Notes: generated from the letters alone by a model not told the origin. DNA of 14,227 bases from CAYMJO01 sp964391305 (GCA_964391305.1 CAYMJO010000023.1:1-14227); one strand, 5' to 3'; counted from the stretch's first letter, positions 7,261 to 13,881 are shown. Made by a program: numbers and translations.

Positions 7261-8301
7261 ATGTCAACAGAAGTTAAAAGTTCCAATTCTTTGCAGGGGC
7301 GAATTCTCTCCGCTCTCGCTTTTTACGATATTTTTGAATATCCGCTTACACTGCTTGAGATTCATAGATTTTTGCAGTGTTATGATCGCGGGCGTGAAAA
7401 AAATGCCCAGTTTTCTCTAGGCGATATTTTGCGGCAATTAAATTTTTTAAAAAATAAAATTGGTCAAGAAAGTGGTTTTTATTTTTTAAAAAACAAAGGG
7501 ATTTCGATGCGGACGAGTGAGTATTCCGAATTCAACGTAGTTAAAAGTGAAGAAATTGTTCAAAAAAGAATCGCACGCCATAACGCCGCGCAGAAGAGAT
7601 GGAAGAAAGCCGTGCGGTTGACAAAGTTTCTCGCGAGTGTCCCTTTTTTGAAAATGGTCGCGGTGTGCAATATGTTTCCGATTGACACGCCAAAATCCGA
7701 CAGCGACATAGATCTTTTTATCGTTGCGAAGCACGGACGCATTTGGTTCACGCGTTTTGCCGTGACGGCGATCATTATGTTAACTGGTCAGTGGCGGCAT
7801 AAGAAAATCGCGAACAAACTTTGCTTGAGTTTTTTCGTGAGTGATGAAAATCTCGATTTGCGGAAACTTTACAAAGAGAAAAATCTCGCGATAGATAACG
7901 ATGTTTATTTGTATAACTGGATTGAACTCATCGCGCCAGTTTATGACAAAGACGGTACTTATGAAAAATTTCGCGAAGCAAACTTTTGGAATAGGGAAAA
8001 TTTGCCGAATATGTTTGGGTACTTTGGGGTTAAGCAAAGACGGGTTGATGGCGGAATTGCCGCGAGAACTTGGCGGAGATTTTTTGAATTTATCTTGCGT
8101 GGGAATTTTGGGAAAAAAATTGAAGACTTCGCGCGATATGTGCAATTCGCGTATATGAAGACGGATCAGAAAAATAGGATTGCGAATCCGAACGTTGTCG
8201 CTTCAAATGAAGTGCTGAAATTTCACGAGGTTGATAGAAGAAAGGAGTTCAAAAAAATATTTTTTGATAATGTAAAATTACAAGAAATGAATGGCGAATG
8301 A
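7261..8301 (+). CDS. Winged-helix/nucleotidyltransferase-domain protein (Pol beta-like fold)
   Basis: A 346-residue protein. The N-terminal part (about 10-80: ILSALAFYDIFEYPLTLLEIHRFL) looks like a winged-helix DNA-binding segment. The middle (about 128-200) carries a minimal nucleotidyltransferase core: VCNMFP in the place of the usual GS motif, then SDSDIDLFIV with D149 and D151 as likely metal-binding aspartates, then RIWFTRF and KLCLSFFVSDENLD. Proteins of this pattern, including Cys-Asn instead of Gly-Ser, are in my memory common in Patescibacteria and usually annotated only as nucleotidyltransferase. Substrate and role are unknown; it may modify a nucleotide, a lipid precursor or a protein. 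The Lys/Arg-rich C-terminal third shows no known motif. It is alone on its transcript, diverging from the phosphatidyltransferase gene and followed by a probable terminator. Confidence 0.78.
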   Translation: MSTEVKSSNSLQGRILSALAFYDIFEYPLTLLEIHRFLQCYDRGREKNAQFSLGDILRQLNFLKNKIGQESGFYFLKNKGISMRTSEYSEFNVVKSEEIVQKRIARHNAAQKRWKKAVRLTKFLASVPFLKMVAVCNMFPIDTPKSDSDIDLFIVAKHGRIWFTRFAVTAIIMLTGQWRHKKIANKLCLSFFVSDENLDLRKLYKEKNLAIDNDVYLYNWIELIAPVYDKDGTYEKFREANFWNRENLPNMFGYFGVKQRRVDGGIAARTWRRFFEFILRGNFGKKIEDFARYVQFAYMKTDQKNRIANPNVVASNEVLKFHEVDRRKEFKKIFFDNVKLQEMNGE

Positions 8302-8319
8302 ATGCCGCAATGTCAATTT

Positions 8320-8350
8320 TGGAATTCATCATTGATTCCATTATTTTTTT
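8320..8350 (+). terminator. Candidate terminator after the nucleotidyltransferase gene
   Basis: TGGAAT (8320-8325) pairs with ATTCCA (8335-8340) around a nine-base loop, followed by TTATTTTTTT. The stem is short, but the T-run and the position 19 bases after the stop fit a rho-independent terminator. Confidence 0.5.
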
Positions 8351-8358
8351 GTCAGAAC

Positions 8359-8386
8359 TTGACAGCATTTTTGATTTTTATATAAT
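8359..8386 (+). promoter_or_regulatory. groESL distal promoter P1
   Basis: TTGACA (8359-8364), 16-base spacer, TATAAT (8381-8386): both boxes match the sigma-70 consensus exactly. The expected start near 8393 puts the CIRCE operator about 10-40 bases downstream, where a bound repressor could act as a roadblock. Confidence 0.82.
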
Positions 8387-8401
8387 TATTTTTGAAAAAA
8401 G

Positions 8402-8430
8402 TCTAGCACTCCCTTGACAAGAGTGCTAGA
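8402..8430 (+). promoter_or_regulatory. CIRCE operator (HrcA repressor site)
   Basis: TCTAGCACTC (8402-8411), a nine-base spacer, GAGTGCTAGA (8421-8430). The core matches the known CIRCE consensus TTAGCACTC-N9-GAGTGCTAA except for one outermost base on each side, and the repeat is a perfect 10-base palindrome. CIRCE is the operator of the heat-shock repressor HrcA in many bacteria, so groESL here is very likely HrcA-controlled. hrcA itself is not in the window. Confidence 0.96.
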
Positions 8431-8442
8431 CGGGGCTATACT
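8414..8442 (+). promoter_or_regulatory. groESL proximal promoter P2, embedded in CIRCE
   Basis: TTGACA (8414-8419), exactly 17 bases, TATACT (8437-8442). The -35 box lies inside the CIRCE spacer, so HrcA binding would block RNA polymerase directly. The expected start is near 8449, giving a leader of about 32 bases with no clear Shine-Dalgarno. Confidence 0.9.
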
Positions 8443-8480
8443 TATTTGAACTGGAAAATAATTAATTTTTGTAAAAAAAT

Positions 8481-8771
8481 ATGACAATCAAACCTTTGGG
8501 TGACAAAGTTGTCATCGAGCCCATCAATGAAGACGTAAAGACAAAGGCGGGCATAGTTTTGCCTGACACTCATGAAAAAGAGAAGCCGGAAAAAGGCAAA
8601 GTTATTGCCGTTGGTTCCGGCAAAATTACGCTGGAGGGCAAAAGGCTTCCGATGAATGTTAAAAAAGGGGATAAGGTTTTATTCAAGAAATATTCTGCGG
8701 ACGAGTTCAAGATTGGTAGCAAGGAGTATTTGGTTGTGGGTGAAGAAGACATTATCGGCGTGATAAAATAG
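8481..8771 (+). CDS. groES: GroES, 10-kDa co-chaperonin
   Basis: GroES forms the heptameric lid that closes the GroEL folding chamber. The 96-residue length is normal for the family. It begins with IKPLGDKVVIEP, carries the mobile loop KTKAGIVLPDT with the IVL triplet that docks on GroEL, and ends with the typical YLVVGEEDIIGVIK. It is the first gene after the CIRCE-controlled promoters, and groEL follows after 104 bases. The ATG has only A-rich sequence before it and no Shine-Dalgarno, but the protein start agrees with the family. No key residue is missing. Confidence 0.98.
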   Translation: MTIKPLGDKVVIEPINEDVKTKAGIVLPDTHEKEKPEKGKVIAVGSGKITLEGKRLPMNVKKGDKVLFKKYSADEFKIGSKEYLVVGEEDIIGVIK

Positions 8772-8820
8772 AGTATAAAAGTTAAAATTTCAAAAATTTA
8801 AATTGCTTAATGACTAACAA

Positions 8821-8860
8821 TTATCCGATTATTCAGCAAGGTGCTGGCTTAGACGGATAA
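8821..8860 (+). other. Intercistronic hairpin between groES and groEL
   Basis: TTATCCG (8821-8827) is the exact reverse complement of CGGATAA (8854-8860). Inside is a second helix, CAGCA (8834-8838) with TGCTG (8842-8846), around a three-base AGG loop. No T-run follows, so it is not a simple terminator. It ends 15 bases before the groEL ATG and may affect mRNA processing, stability or groEL translation. Confidence 0.55.
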
Positions 8861-8875
8861 GTAACTAATAAATAT

Positions 8876-10522
8876 ATGGCGAAACAAATTCAATTTGATG
8901 AAAAAGCGCGGCGCGCTTTAAAGCGAGGAGTTGACAAACTGGCTGATGCCGTCAAAGTTACGCTTGGTCCCAAAGGGCGCAATGTCGTTCTTGACCAAGG
9001 CTTTGGCTCTCCGACAATTACGAATGATGGAGTTACCATTGCGAAAGATATCGATCTCGAAGATAAATTTGAAAATGTTGGTGCGGAGCTTGTGAAAGAA
9101 GTAGCGAGTAAGACCAATGATGTTGCCGGCGATGGCACGACTACAGCTACGTTGCTAGCGCAGTCTATGATTTCTGAAGGACTTAAAAATGTCGCGGCGG
9201 GTGCTAATCCTATAGTCGTAAAAGGTGGAATAGAGAAGGGCGTTAAAGCCATTGTTGCGTTTCTTGAAAAGTACGCCAATAAGATCACTAGTAAACAGGA
9301 AATCGCGCAGGTCGCTACGATTTCCGCGCAGGATGAAAATGTCGGCAAACACATATCCGACGTGATGGATGAGGTTGGCAAGGATGGAGTTATCACCGTT
9401 GAAGAGTCACAATCTTTGGGTCTTGAAAAAGAGGTTGTTGAAGGCATGCAGTTTGACAAAGGTTATGTTTCTCCATATATGATTACGGATACCGCAAAGA
9501 TGGAAGCGGTCTTTGAAAATCCGTATATTCTTATTACCGACAAGAAGATTTCTTCGATAAAAGAAATTTTACCGCTTCTTGAGAAGCTTGCTCAATCCGG
9601 CAAAAAAGAATTTGTCATTATTGCCGAAGACATAGAAGGCGAGGCTTTGGCGACTCTCGTTGTGAATAAGCTTCGCGGGACTTTCAACGCGCTCGCGGTG
9701 AAAGCTCCCGGTTTTGGTGATTCCAGGAAGGCGATGCTTGAAGATATCGCGGTGCTTACTGGAGGAAAAGTCATATCCGAGGAAGTTGGACTTAAACTTG
9801 AGAACACGGAAGTTAACATGCTTGGCAGGGCCCATAAAGTTATTTCCAATAAGGACAACACCACAGTTGTTGGAGGAAAAGGAAAAAAAGCTGATGTTGA
9901 CAATCGCGTTGCCCAAATTCGCCAAGAGATGGAAAAATCCGATTCTGATTTTGATAAGGAAAAACTTCAAGAGCGCCTTGGAAAACTTTCCGGCGGTGTT
10001 GCCGTCGTAAAAGTTGGTGCCGCTACGGAGACAGAAATGAAAGAGAAGAAACACAGGGTTGAAGATGCGCTTGCCGCTACAAAGGCCGCGGTTGAAGAAG
10101 GAATTGTCACAGGCGGCGGTGTTGCGTTGATTCGCGCTATAAAATCTTTAGATAAAGTTAAAGTAGATGGAGATGAAGAAATAGGTATTGCGATTCTTCG
10201 AAGATCTCTTGAAGAGCCGCTCCGTCAGATAGCGTTCAACGCTGGCAAGGAAGGATCTGTTGTTGCGGAGGAAGTCAAAAAGCGAAAGGGAAATGTTGGG
10301 TATAATGCGGAGGAGGACAAGTATGAGGATTTGGTCGAAGCGGGAATTGTTGATCCAACCAAAGTTACTCGATCCGCTTTGCAAAACGCAGCTTCGATTG
10401 CGGCTATGCTGATTACAACTGAAGCTGTGGTGACTGATCTGCCCGATAAAAAAGATGATGCCCATGGCGCTTCGATGCCGCAAGGTGGCGGAATGCCAGC
10501 CGGCATGCCGGGAATGATGTAA
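8876..10522 (+). CDS. groEL: GroEL, 60-kDa chaperonin
   Basis: GroEL is the ATP-driven double-ring cytosolic folding chamber, working with GroES. The 548 residues match the usual length. Key sites are intact: TLGPKGRNVVLD near 29-40, Asp51 in NDGVT and Asp86 in GDGTTT for ATP and magnesium, the catalytic aspartate in RVEDALAATKAAVEEG (from about 10057), and EEGIVTGGGVAL. The C-terminus has the flexible Gly/Met tail (GGGMPAGMPGMM) found inside the cavity. It sits 104 bases after groES behind a hairpin and ends at a strong terminator. There is no Shine-Dalgarno directly before the ATG, which is odd for an abundant protein. Confidence 0.99.
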   Translation: MAKQIQFDEKARRALKRGVDKLADAVKVTLGPKGRNVVLDQGFGSPTITNDGVTIAKDIDLEDKFENVGAELVKEVASKTNDVAGDGTTTATLLAQSMISEGLKNVAAGANPIVVKGGIEKGVKAIVAFLEKYANKITSKQEIAQVATISAQDENVGKHISDVMDEVGKDGVITVEESQSLGLEKEVVEGMQFDKGYVSPYMITDTAKMEAVFENPYILITDKKISSIKEILPLLEKLAQSGKKEFVIIAEDIEGEALATLVVNKLRGTFNALAVKAPGFGDSRKAMLEDIAVLTGGKVISEEVGLKLENTEVNMLGRAHKVISNKDNTTVVGGKGKKADVDNRVAQIRQEMEKSDSDFDKEKLQERLGKLSGGVAVVKVGAATETEMKEKKHRVEDALAATKAAVEEGIVTGGGVALIRAIKSLDKVKVDGDEEIGIAILRRSLEEPLRQIAFNAGKEGSVVAEEVKKRKGNVGYNAEEDKYEDLVEAGIVDPTKVTRSALQNAASIAAMLITTEAVVTDLPDKKDDAHGASMPQGGGMPAGMPGMM

Positions 10523-10542
10523 AGTAAATTTGGATAGGTTTC

Positions 10543-10575
10543 AAAGCCAGCCCCTTCCAGGGGGCTGGCTTTTTT
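10543..10575 (+). terminator. Rho-independent terminator of groESL
   Basis: AAAGCCAGCCCC (10543-10554) pairs perfectly with GGGGCTGGCTTT (10561-10572), six-base loop, T-run 10570-10575. It starts 20 bases after the groEL stop. Confidence 0.95.
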
Positions 10576-10596
10576 ATCAAAGTGTTTTGAAAAAAG

Positions 10597-10625
10597 CTGT
10601 TAATTTTTTTTGGATATGGTATAAT
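10597..10625 (+). promoter_or_regulatory. Extended -10 promoter in the groEL-DUF4870 spacer
   Basis: TGGTATAAT (10617-10625) is a full extended -10 (TGN-TATAAT); a weak -35, CTGTTA at 10597-10602, is 17 bases upstream. The predicted start is near 10632, about 265 bases before the next start codon, so the transcript has a long leader or is a separate RNA. Confidence 0.62.
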
Positions 10626-10645
10626 TATGAAAAATATATCAGGCT

Positions 10646-10719
10646 ATGCTTGGTTTTATTCTTTCTCAAAAAGGTTGGAAAAACTAAATAAGACTTTTTA
10701 CGCATGAAAAACCAAGCAT
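10646..10719 (+). ncRNA. Long inverted repeat, candidate small RNA or leader element
   Basis: ATGCTTGGTTTT (10646-10657) is the perfect reverse complement of AAAACCAAGCAT (10708-10719), with 50 bases between. Inside, AAAAAG (10668-10673) can pair with CTTTTT (10694-10699). The result is a long hairpin with a roughly symmetric internal loop, starting about 14 bases after the predicted transcription start. No family is recognised and no T-run follows. Direction is assigned from the promoter only. It could be a small RNA, a leader of the downstream gene or a mobile-element remnant. Confidence 0.4.
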
Positions 10720-10897
10720 CAAGTGTTCTTAAAACTAAGATAATAGCAGGATAAAGTCGGAAATTGAAAGGCTGTGGACAAAAGTTCAAACCCTATTTTT
10801 TCTAGGCTTGATAATTTTTAGACTGCATTTTTTATTTCAGTTTCCATTTTTGAATTATAAAATCTTAAATTATATTAATGTGAAGGGAGGTGATATT
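10720..10897 (+). other. AT-rich leader region before the DUF4870 gene
   Basis: No gene is seen here. A possible second -10 box, TATATT at 10871-10876, would give a very short leader, but its -35 (TTGAAT at 10850, 15-base spacing) is poor. A small CCTA/TAGG hairpin at 10792-10806 is too weak to call. The region ends in the strong ribosome site at 10883-10894. Confidence 0.4.
10883..10894 (+). promoter_or_regulatory. Perfect Shine-Dalgarno that fixes the DUF4870 start
   Basis: AAGGGAGGTGAT matches the 16S anti-Shine-Dalgarno over GGAGGTGAT, and the ATG at 10898 follows at the expected distance. This rules out the in-frame upstream start at 10808. Confidence 0.92.
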
Positions 10898-11323
10898 ATG
10901 TCAAACGGACAACAACAATATCAGCAGCCACCACAGCAACCGTCCCAGCAACAGCAGCCTGTAGCTGGCGGTCCCGGTGAAGATAAAGTTCTTGCCGCGA
11001 TCTGCTACATTCCCGTCATTGGCGCAATTATTTATTTTGTAAAAAAAGACAGCCAATTTGTTACATTCCATGCGAAACAGGGAACTGTTTTGACTATTAT
11101 CTGGATTGTTCTTTGGATTTTATCTGGGATTTTATTCTGGGTTTTTTGGCCGCTTTATTGGGTAGTGGGAATTGTCGAATTCGTATTTGGTATTCTGGCA
11201 TTGATCGGTCTTATACAGGCCGCAACTGGAAAATGGTGGAAGATGCCTGTTATAGGAGACTTCGCGGAAAAATTTGGACAGAGCATGCAACAGCCGCCGC
11301 AACAAAGGCCGCCACAGCGATAG
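10898..11323 (+). CDS. DUF4870/Tic20-like small membrane protein with Gln/Pro-rich ends
   Basis: A 141-residue integral membrane protein. The first 26 residues are Gln/Pro-rich (GQQQYQQPPQQPSQQQQP), and the C-terminus is a similar short tail. Between them are three predicted membrane helices (about 31-48, 62-85, 88-109). The segment DKVLAAICYIPVIGAIIYFVKKDSQFVTFHAKQG has the FVTFHAKQG pattern of the DUF4870/Tic20-like family, whose bacterial function is not established. The open frame runs 30 codons further upstream, but that extension is AT-rich and precedes a perfect ribosome site, so ATG 10898 is the start. No terminator is seen before the pyruvate kinase gene, so read-through into pyk is possible. 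Confidence 0.82.
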   Translation: MSNGQQQYQQPPQQPSQQQQPVAGGPGEDKVLAAICYIPVIGAIIYFVKKDSQFVTFHAKQGTVLTIIWIVLWILSGILFWVFWPLYWVVGIVEFVFGILALIGLIQAATGKWWKMPVIGDFAEKFGQSMQQPPQQRPPQR

Positions 11324-11469
11324 TAAAAGCTAATAAATAATTGGAATGCGATACGAATAAATGGCTAAGTACTAAGTTTTAGGTACTAGGTTTCTTGTTT
11401 TTGAAAAGTTTATTTTGGGTTTTGAAATTTAGGTGCAGGCTTAGTGTTTTTAGTCCTGAAGTTTTTGGA

Positions 11470-12918
11470 ATGCCAATAAAAAACACAAAAATAGTTTGTA
11501 CAATTGGACCCTCTTCAAATGAGGGGAATGCTTTGATTGCCATGGCAAGAGCGGGGATGGATTTGGCCAGATTGAATCTCGCGCATGGCGATTATGAAAG
11601 CCACGGCAAAATTATTGATATGATCCGTGATGTTTCTAAAAAGATCAAAAGGCCGATTGGTATAGAGATTGATTTGCAGGGACCGAAGATAAGAGTTGGC
11701 GAGATAAAGGATGGAGGGATTCTTTTGAAAGAGGGGGAAAAAGTGACTTTTTCAACAGATCCAAAAATCGCGAAAAAAATTACAGGTGATCTTACAAAAG
11801 ATAAAATTTTTGTACAGTATGAAAATTTGCACAAGGATATTGAAAAAGGAGACAGGATTATGCTCGCGGATGGAGCGATGAGTGCGCAGGTTTTAGAAGT
11901 TGAGGAGAGAGATATTATTTGTAAGGTTGTGGATGGCGGGAATCTTACCGCGAGAAAAGGTATGAATTTTCCAGACACTTCGATTTCTGTGCCGACCATT
12001 ACCGAGAAAGACAAAAATGACTTGCGGTTTGCGATAAAGCGGGATGTGGAATGGGTTGGACTTTCTTTTGTGAGATCTGACAAGGATATTATTGAATTGC
12101 GGGAATTGATTGAGAGATATTCTCATGGCAAAAAACCAGCGACCAAAATCACCGCCAAAATTGAAACGCATGAAGGCTTGGATAATTTTGATTCTATTTT
12201 GGAAGCCGCGGATGGGATTGTTGTCGCGAGGGGCGATTTGGGGCCCGAGGTTTCAATTACCGCTGTTCCAGAATATCAAAAGATGATTACCGAAAAATCT
12301 TTGAGAGCGTTGAAGCCTGTTATCGTTGCTACTCAAATGTTGTATTCGATGACGAAAAATCCGCGTCCCACGCGCGCGGAAGTAAGCGATGTCGCGAACG
12401 CGGTATTTGATCATGTTGACGGGATATATCTTTCTGATGAAACCGCGTCGGGAAATTTTCCCGTTGAATCGGTGAACGTCGCGCGGGAGATAATTTTAGA
12501 TGCCGAGAGATCGGAGTATGACAATGTCGATGTTCCGCTTGTTGATGAAAATATAGATAGTTCGAGGGATATAGCGAAGCTTTCTATTCATGCCGCGAAT
12601 GTTGCCAAAGAGGTTGACGCGAAGGCGATTGTTGTGACAACGGTTACTGGCCAGACCGCGCAGGCTGTTTCTTCCGCGCGGGTTGAGGTGCCGATTATTG
12701 CTTTATGCGGCCACAAGAAAGTACAGAGACAACTTAATTTGCTTTGGGGAATTATCCCGGAGTTTTGTGAAGATATAATCAGTGTCAACGAAGTTACGAG
12801 TAATGTGAAAAAAATAGTTGGAAAATATATTAAGTTGAACAAGAATGATAAGATTGTTTTTGTGGACGGAGTCAAGAAGGATAAAACTGAAGGGGAAAAA
12901 CTTATTAAAATATTTTAA
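11470..12918 (+). CDS. pyk: Pyruvate kinase, residues of the K+-independent class
   Basis: Catalyses phosphoenolpyruvate plus ADP to pyruvate plus ATP, the last step of glycolysis. The start is placed at MPIKNTKIVCTIGPSS, matching the family N-terminus, which gives 482 residues; the 25-codon upstream extension is unlike the family. Active-site elements are present: R34 and N36, K230 and E232 in AKIETHEG, D256 in ARGDLG, T288 in ATQM, and PRPTRAEVSDVANAVFD. The segment DLQGPKIRV has Leu69, Gln70, Lys73 and Val76 at the positions (classical 113, 114, 117, 120) that are Thr, Lys, Glu, Thr in K+-dependent enzymes. The K+ ligand Ser of NFSHG is Ala38 (NLAHG). No C-terminal PEP-utiliser domain is attached. 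No Shine-Dalgarno is visible. The 146-base spacer upstream has only imperfect TACTA direct repeats. Confidence 0.96.
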   Translation: MPIKNTKIVCTIGPSSNEGNALIAMARAGMDLARLNLAHGDYESHGKIIDMIRDVSKKIKRPIGIEIDLQGPKIRVGEIKDGGILLKEGEKVTFSTDPKIAKKITGDLTKDKIFVQYENLHKDIEKGDRIMLADGAMSAQVLEVEERDIICKVVDGGNLTARKGMNFPDTSISVPTITEKDKNDLRFAIKRDVEWVGLSFVRSDKDIIELRELIERYSHGKKPATKITAKIETHEGLDNFDSILEAADGIVVARGDLGPEVSITAVPEYQKMITEKSLRALKPVIVATQMLYSMTKNPRPTRAEVSDVANAVFDHVDGIYLSDETASGNFPVESVNVAREIILDAERSEYDNVDVPLVDENIDSSRDIAKLSIHAANVAKEVDAKAIVVTTVTGQTAQAVSSARVEVPIIALCGHKKVQRQLNLLWGIIPEFCEDIISVNEVTSNVKKIVGKYIKLNKNDKIVFVDGVKKDKTEGEKLIKIF

Positions 12919-12974
12919 AAAATTATTTTTTTTTGTCTGCTAGGCAATTCTGGAAAGAGTGTTTTATTGAAATT

Positions 12975-13002
12975 CATGAAGTTTAATATTTCATGTTTTT
13001 TT
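12975..13002 (+). terminator. Candidate terminator after pyk
   Basis: CATGAA (12975-12980) pairs with TTCATG (12990-12995) around a nine-base loop, followed by seven T (12996-13002). The stem is short and AT-rich and lies 57 bases after the pyk stop. Confidence 0.4.
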
Positions 13003-13018
13003 ATTTCGAAAATTATTG

Positions 13019-13024
13019 TATAAT
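13019..13024 (+). promoter_or_regulatory. Candidate -10 box for the PsbP-like lipoprotein gene
   Basis: Consensus TATAAT at 13019-13024, no good -35. The start would be near 13031, about 48 bases before the ATG, so the hairpin at 13051-13073 would be in the leader. Confidence 0.5.
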
Positions 13025-13050
13025 AATAGAAAAGTGTGGAAATTAACGAT

Positions 13051-13073
13051 TTCTCTTTTTTAAAAAAAGAGAA
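13051..13073 (+). other. Leader hairpin overlapping the only ribosome-site-like bases
   Basis: TTCTCTTTTTT (13051-13061) is directly followed by AAAAAAAGAGAA (13062-13073), a perfect 11-base palindrome. The purine arm (AGAGAAG) is the only Shine-Dalgarno-like stretch before the ATG at 13079, so folding would hide it. The stem is almost all A-U, so it would melt easily. It has no T-run after it. Confidence 0.45.
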
Positions 13074-13078
13074 GCAAT

Positions 13079-13735
13079 ATGAATTTTATGAAGAAAAACC
13101 GATTTATTTTGGCGTGTGGTGTGATTTTGGCTGTGCTTTTGGTTTTTGCGGGATTAGGTTGTCAGAAAACTACGACGATGTTTAAACAGCCGGAGCCTGA
13201 AACGGCAACTTCGACTCCGACGTCTACGCCTACGTCCAATGAAACATCAACGCCTGCGGCCACGGTCACGGCTGTGCCAAAGCCGACACCGACTGCGATA
13301 GCAGACAGTGAAACATACACTAACGGCAAGTATGGGTATTCTTTTTTTTACAGCAAAGTTGGCTGGCATCTTTCGGATTATAACGAGGATGATGTGGTGG
13401 CAATCGTTAATTTTAAGGAAGGCGATGGTCGTGAATTGATGGGTGATGAAGCGAAGATCGACATATCGGTTTTCCCGAACACGGAAAATGTGAGTTTGAA
13501 AAATTATATTGATTCATTGTTTAATGACGAGGCTGATGGAACATTAAGTAAAGATGAAGCGACGGTCGCGGGGCTTCCGGCTTACAAAATTGTGGCGGAG
13601 GGATTTGGGATTGCGACGTCTTACTATTTGTTGAAAGACGGCAATTTCTTTGTAATCTCGCTTTACTCGCCGTCGCAGGACAAAAGCCACGTTGATGAAT
13701 TTGAGGGGGTTGTGGAAAGTTTCAGGTTTATGTGA
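13079..13735 (+). CDS. Putative lipoprotein with PsbP-like domain
   Basis: A 218-residue secreted protein. A signal segment (about 9-27) ends in FAGLGC with Cys28 the likely lipidated residue, though -3 is Gly, so the lipobox is weak. A long Thr/Pro/Ser tether (about 41-72, repeats of TPTST type) holds the domain away from the membrane. The domain (about 79-218) opens with YTNGKYGYSFFYSKVGWHLSD and continues through IDISVFPNTENVSLKNYIDSLF and GLPAYKIVAEG to end in VVESFRFM, the pattern of bacterial PsbP-related proteins, mostly of unknown function. Starts at ATG 13079 or 13088 (MKKN) are both possible. It has its own candidate promoter and is followed by a good terminator, so it is probably a single-gene unit. 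Confidence 0.8.
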   Translation: MNFMKKNRFILACGVILAVLLVFAGLGCQKTTTMFKQPEPETATSTPTSTPTSNETSTPAATVTAVPKPTPTAIADSETYTNGKYGYSFFYSKVGWHLSDYNEDDVVAIVNFKEGDGRELMGDEAKIDISVFPNTENVSLKNYIDSLFNDEADGTLSKDEATVAGLPAYKIVAEGFGIATSYYLLKDGNFFVISLYSPSQDKSHVDEFEGVVESFRFM

Positions 13736-13796
13736 TTTTATGTTGTGAAGGCTGACTGTTCCTTGTTTATGTCAAAGGTTAGGTTTTGGGCGATAA

Positions 13797-13824
13797 AAAA
13801 ACGGGCTTGCTGAAGCTCGTTTTT
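13797..13824 (+). terminator. Rho-independent terminator of the PsbP-like lipoprotein gene
   Basis: AAAAACGGGCTT (13797-13808) pairs with AAGCTCGTTTTT (13813-13824), one G-T wobble, GCTG loop, ending in TTTTT and soon another T-run. It lies about 60 bases after the stop. Confidence 0.85.
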
Positions 13825-13881
13825 GATTTTTCTGTTAAAAAGGGGACAAAGTGTCTTTGGTGGGGAATTTTTGAAAGAGTG

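Noticed and set aside
8890..9459. 189-residue minus-strand ORF inside groEL
   Set aside because: It is fully antisense to a highly conserved gene, Ser/Thr-rich as antisense frames usually are, and has no ribosome site or family pattern.
10627..10707. 26-codon ORF starting just after the TATAAT box
   Set aside because: The ATG is upstream of the expected transcription start, lacks a ribosome site, and the frame overlaps the inverted repeat.
10784..10793. GTTCAAACCC, resembling a tRNA T-loop
   Set aside because: No T-stem, acceptor stem or anticodon arm can be drawn around it.
10808..10897. In-frame 30-codon N-terminal extension of the DUF4870 gene
   Set aside because: It is AT-rich and unlike the family, and a perfect Shine-Dalgarno sits before the internal ATG at 10898.
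11364..11394. Imperfect direct repeats of TACTA with GTTT upstream of pyk
   Set aside because: Two short degenerate copies only; not enough for a repeat family or CRISPR call.
11395..11469. 25-codon N-terminal extension of pyruvate kinase
   Set aside because: Pyruvate kinases begin at the KTKIVCTIGP region; the extension has no family match.
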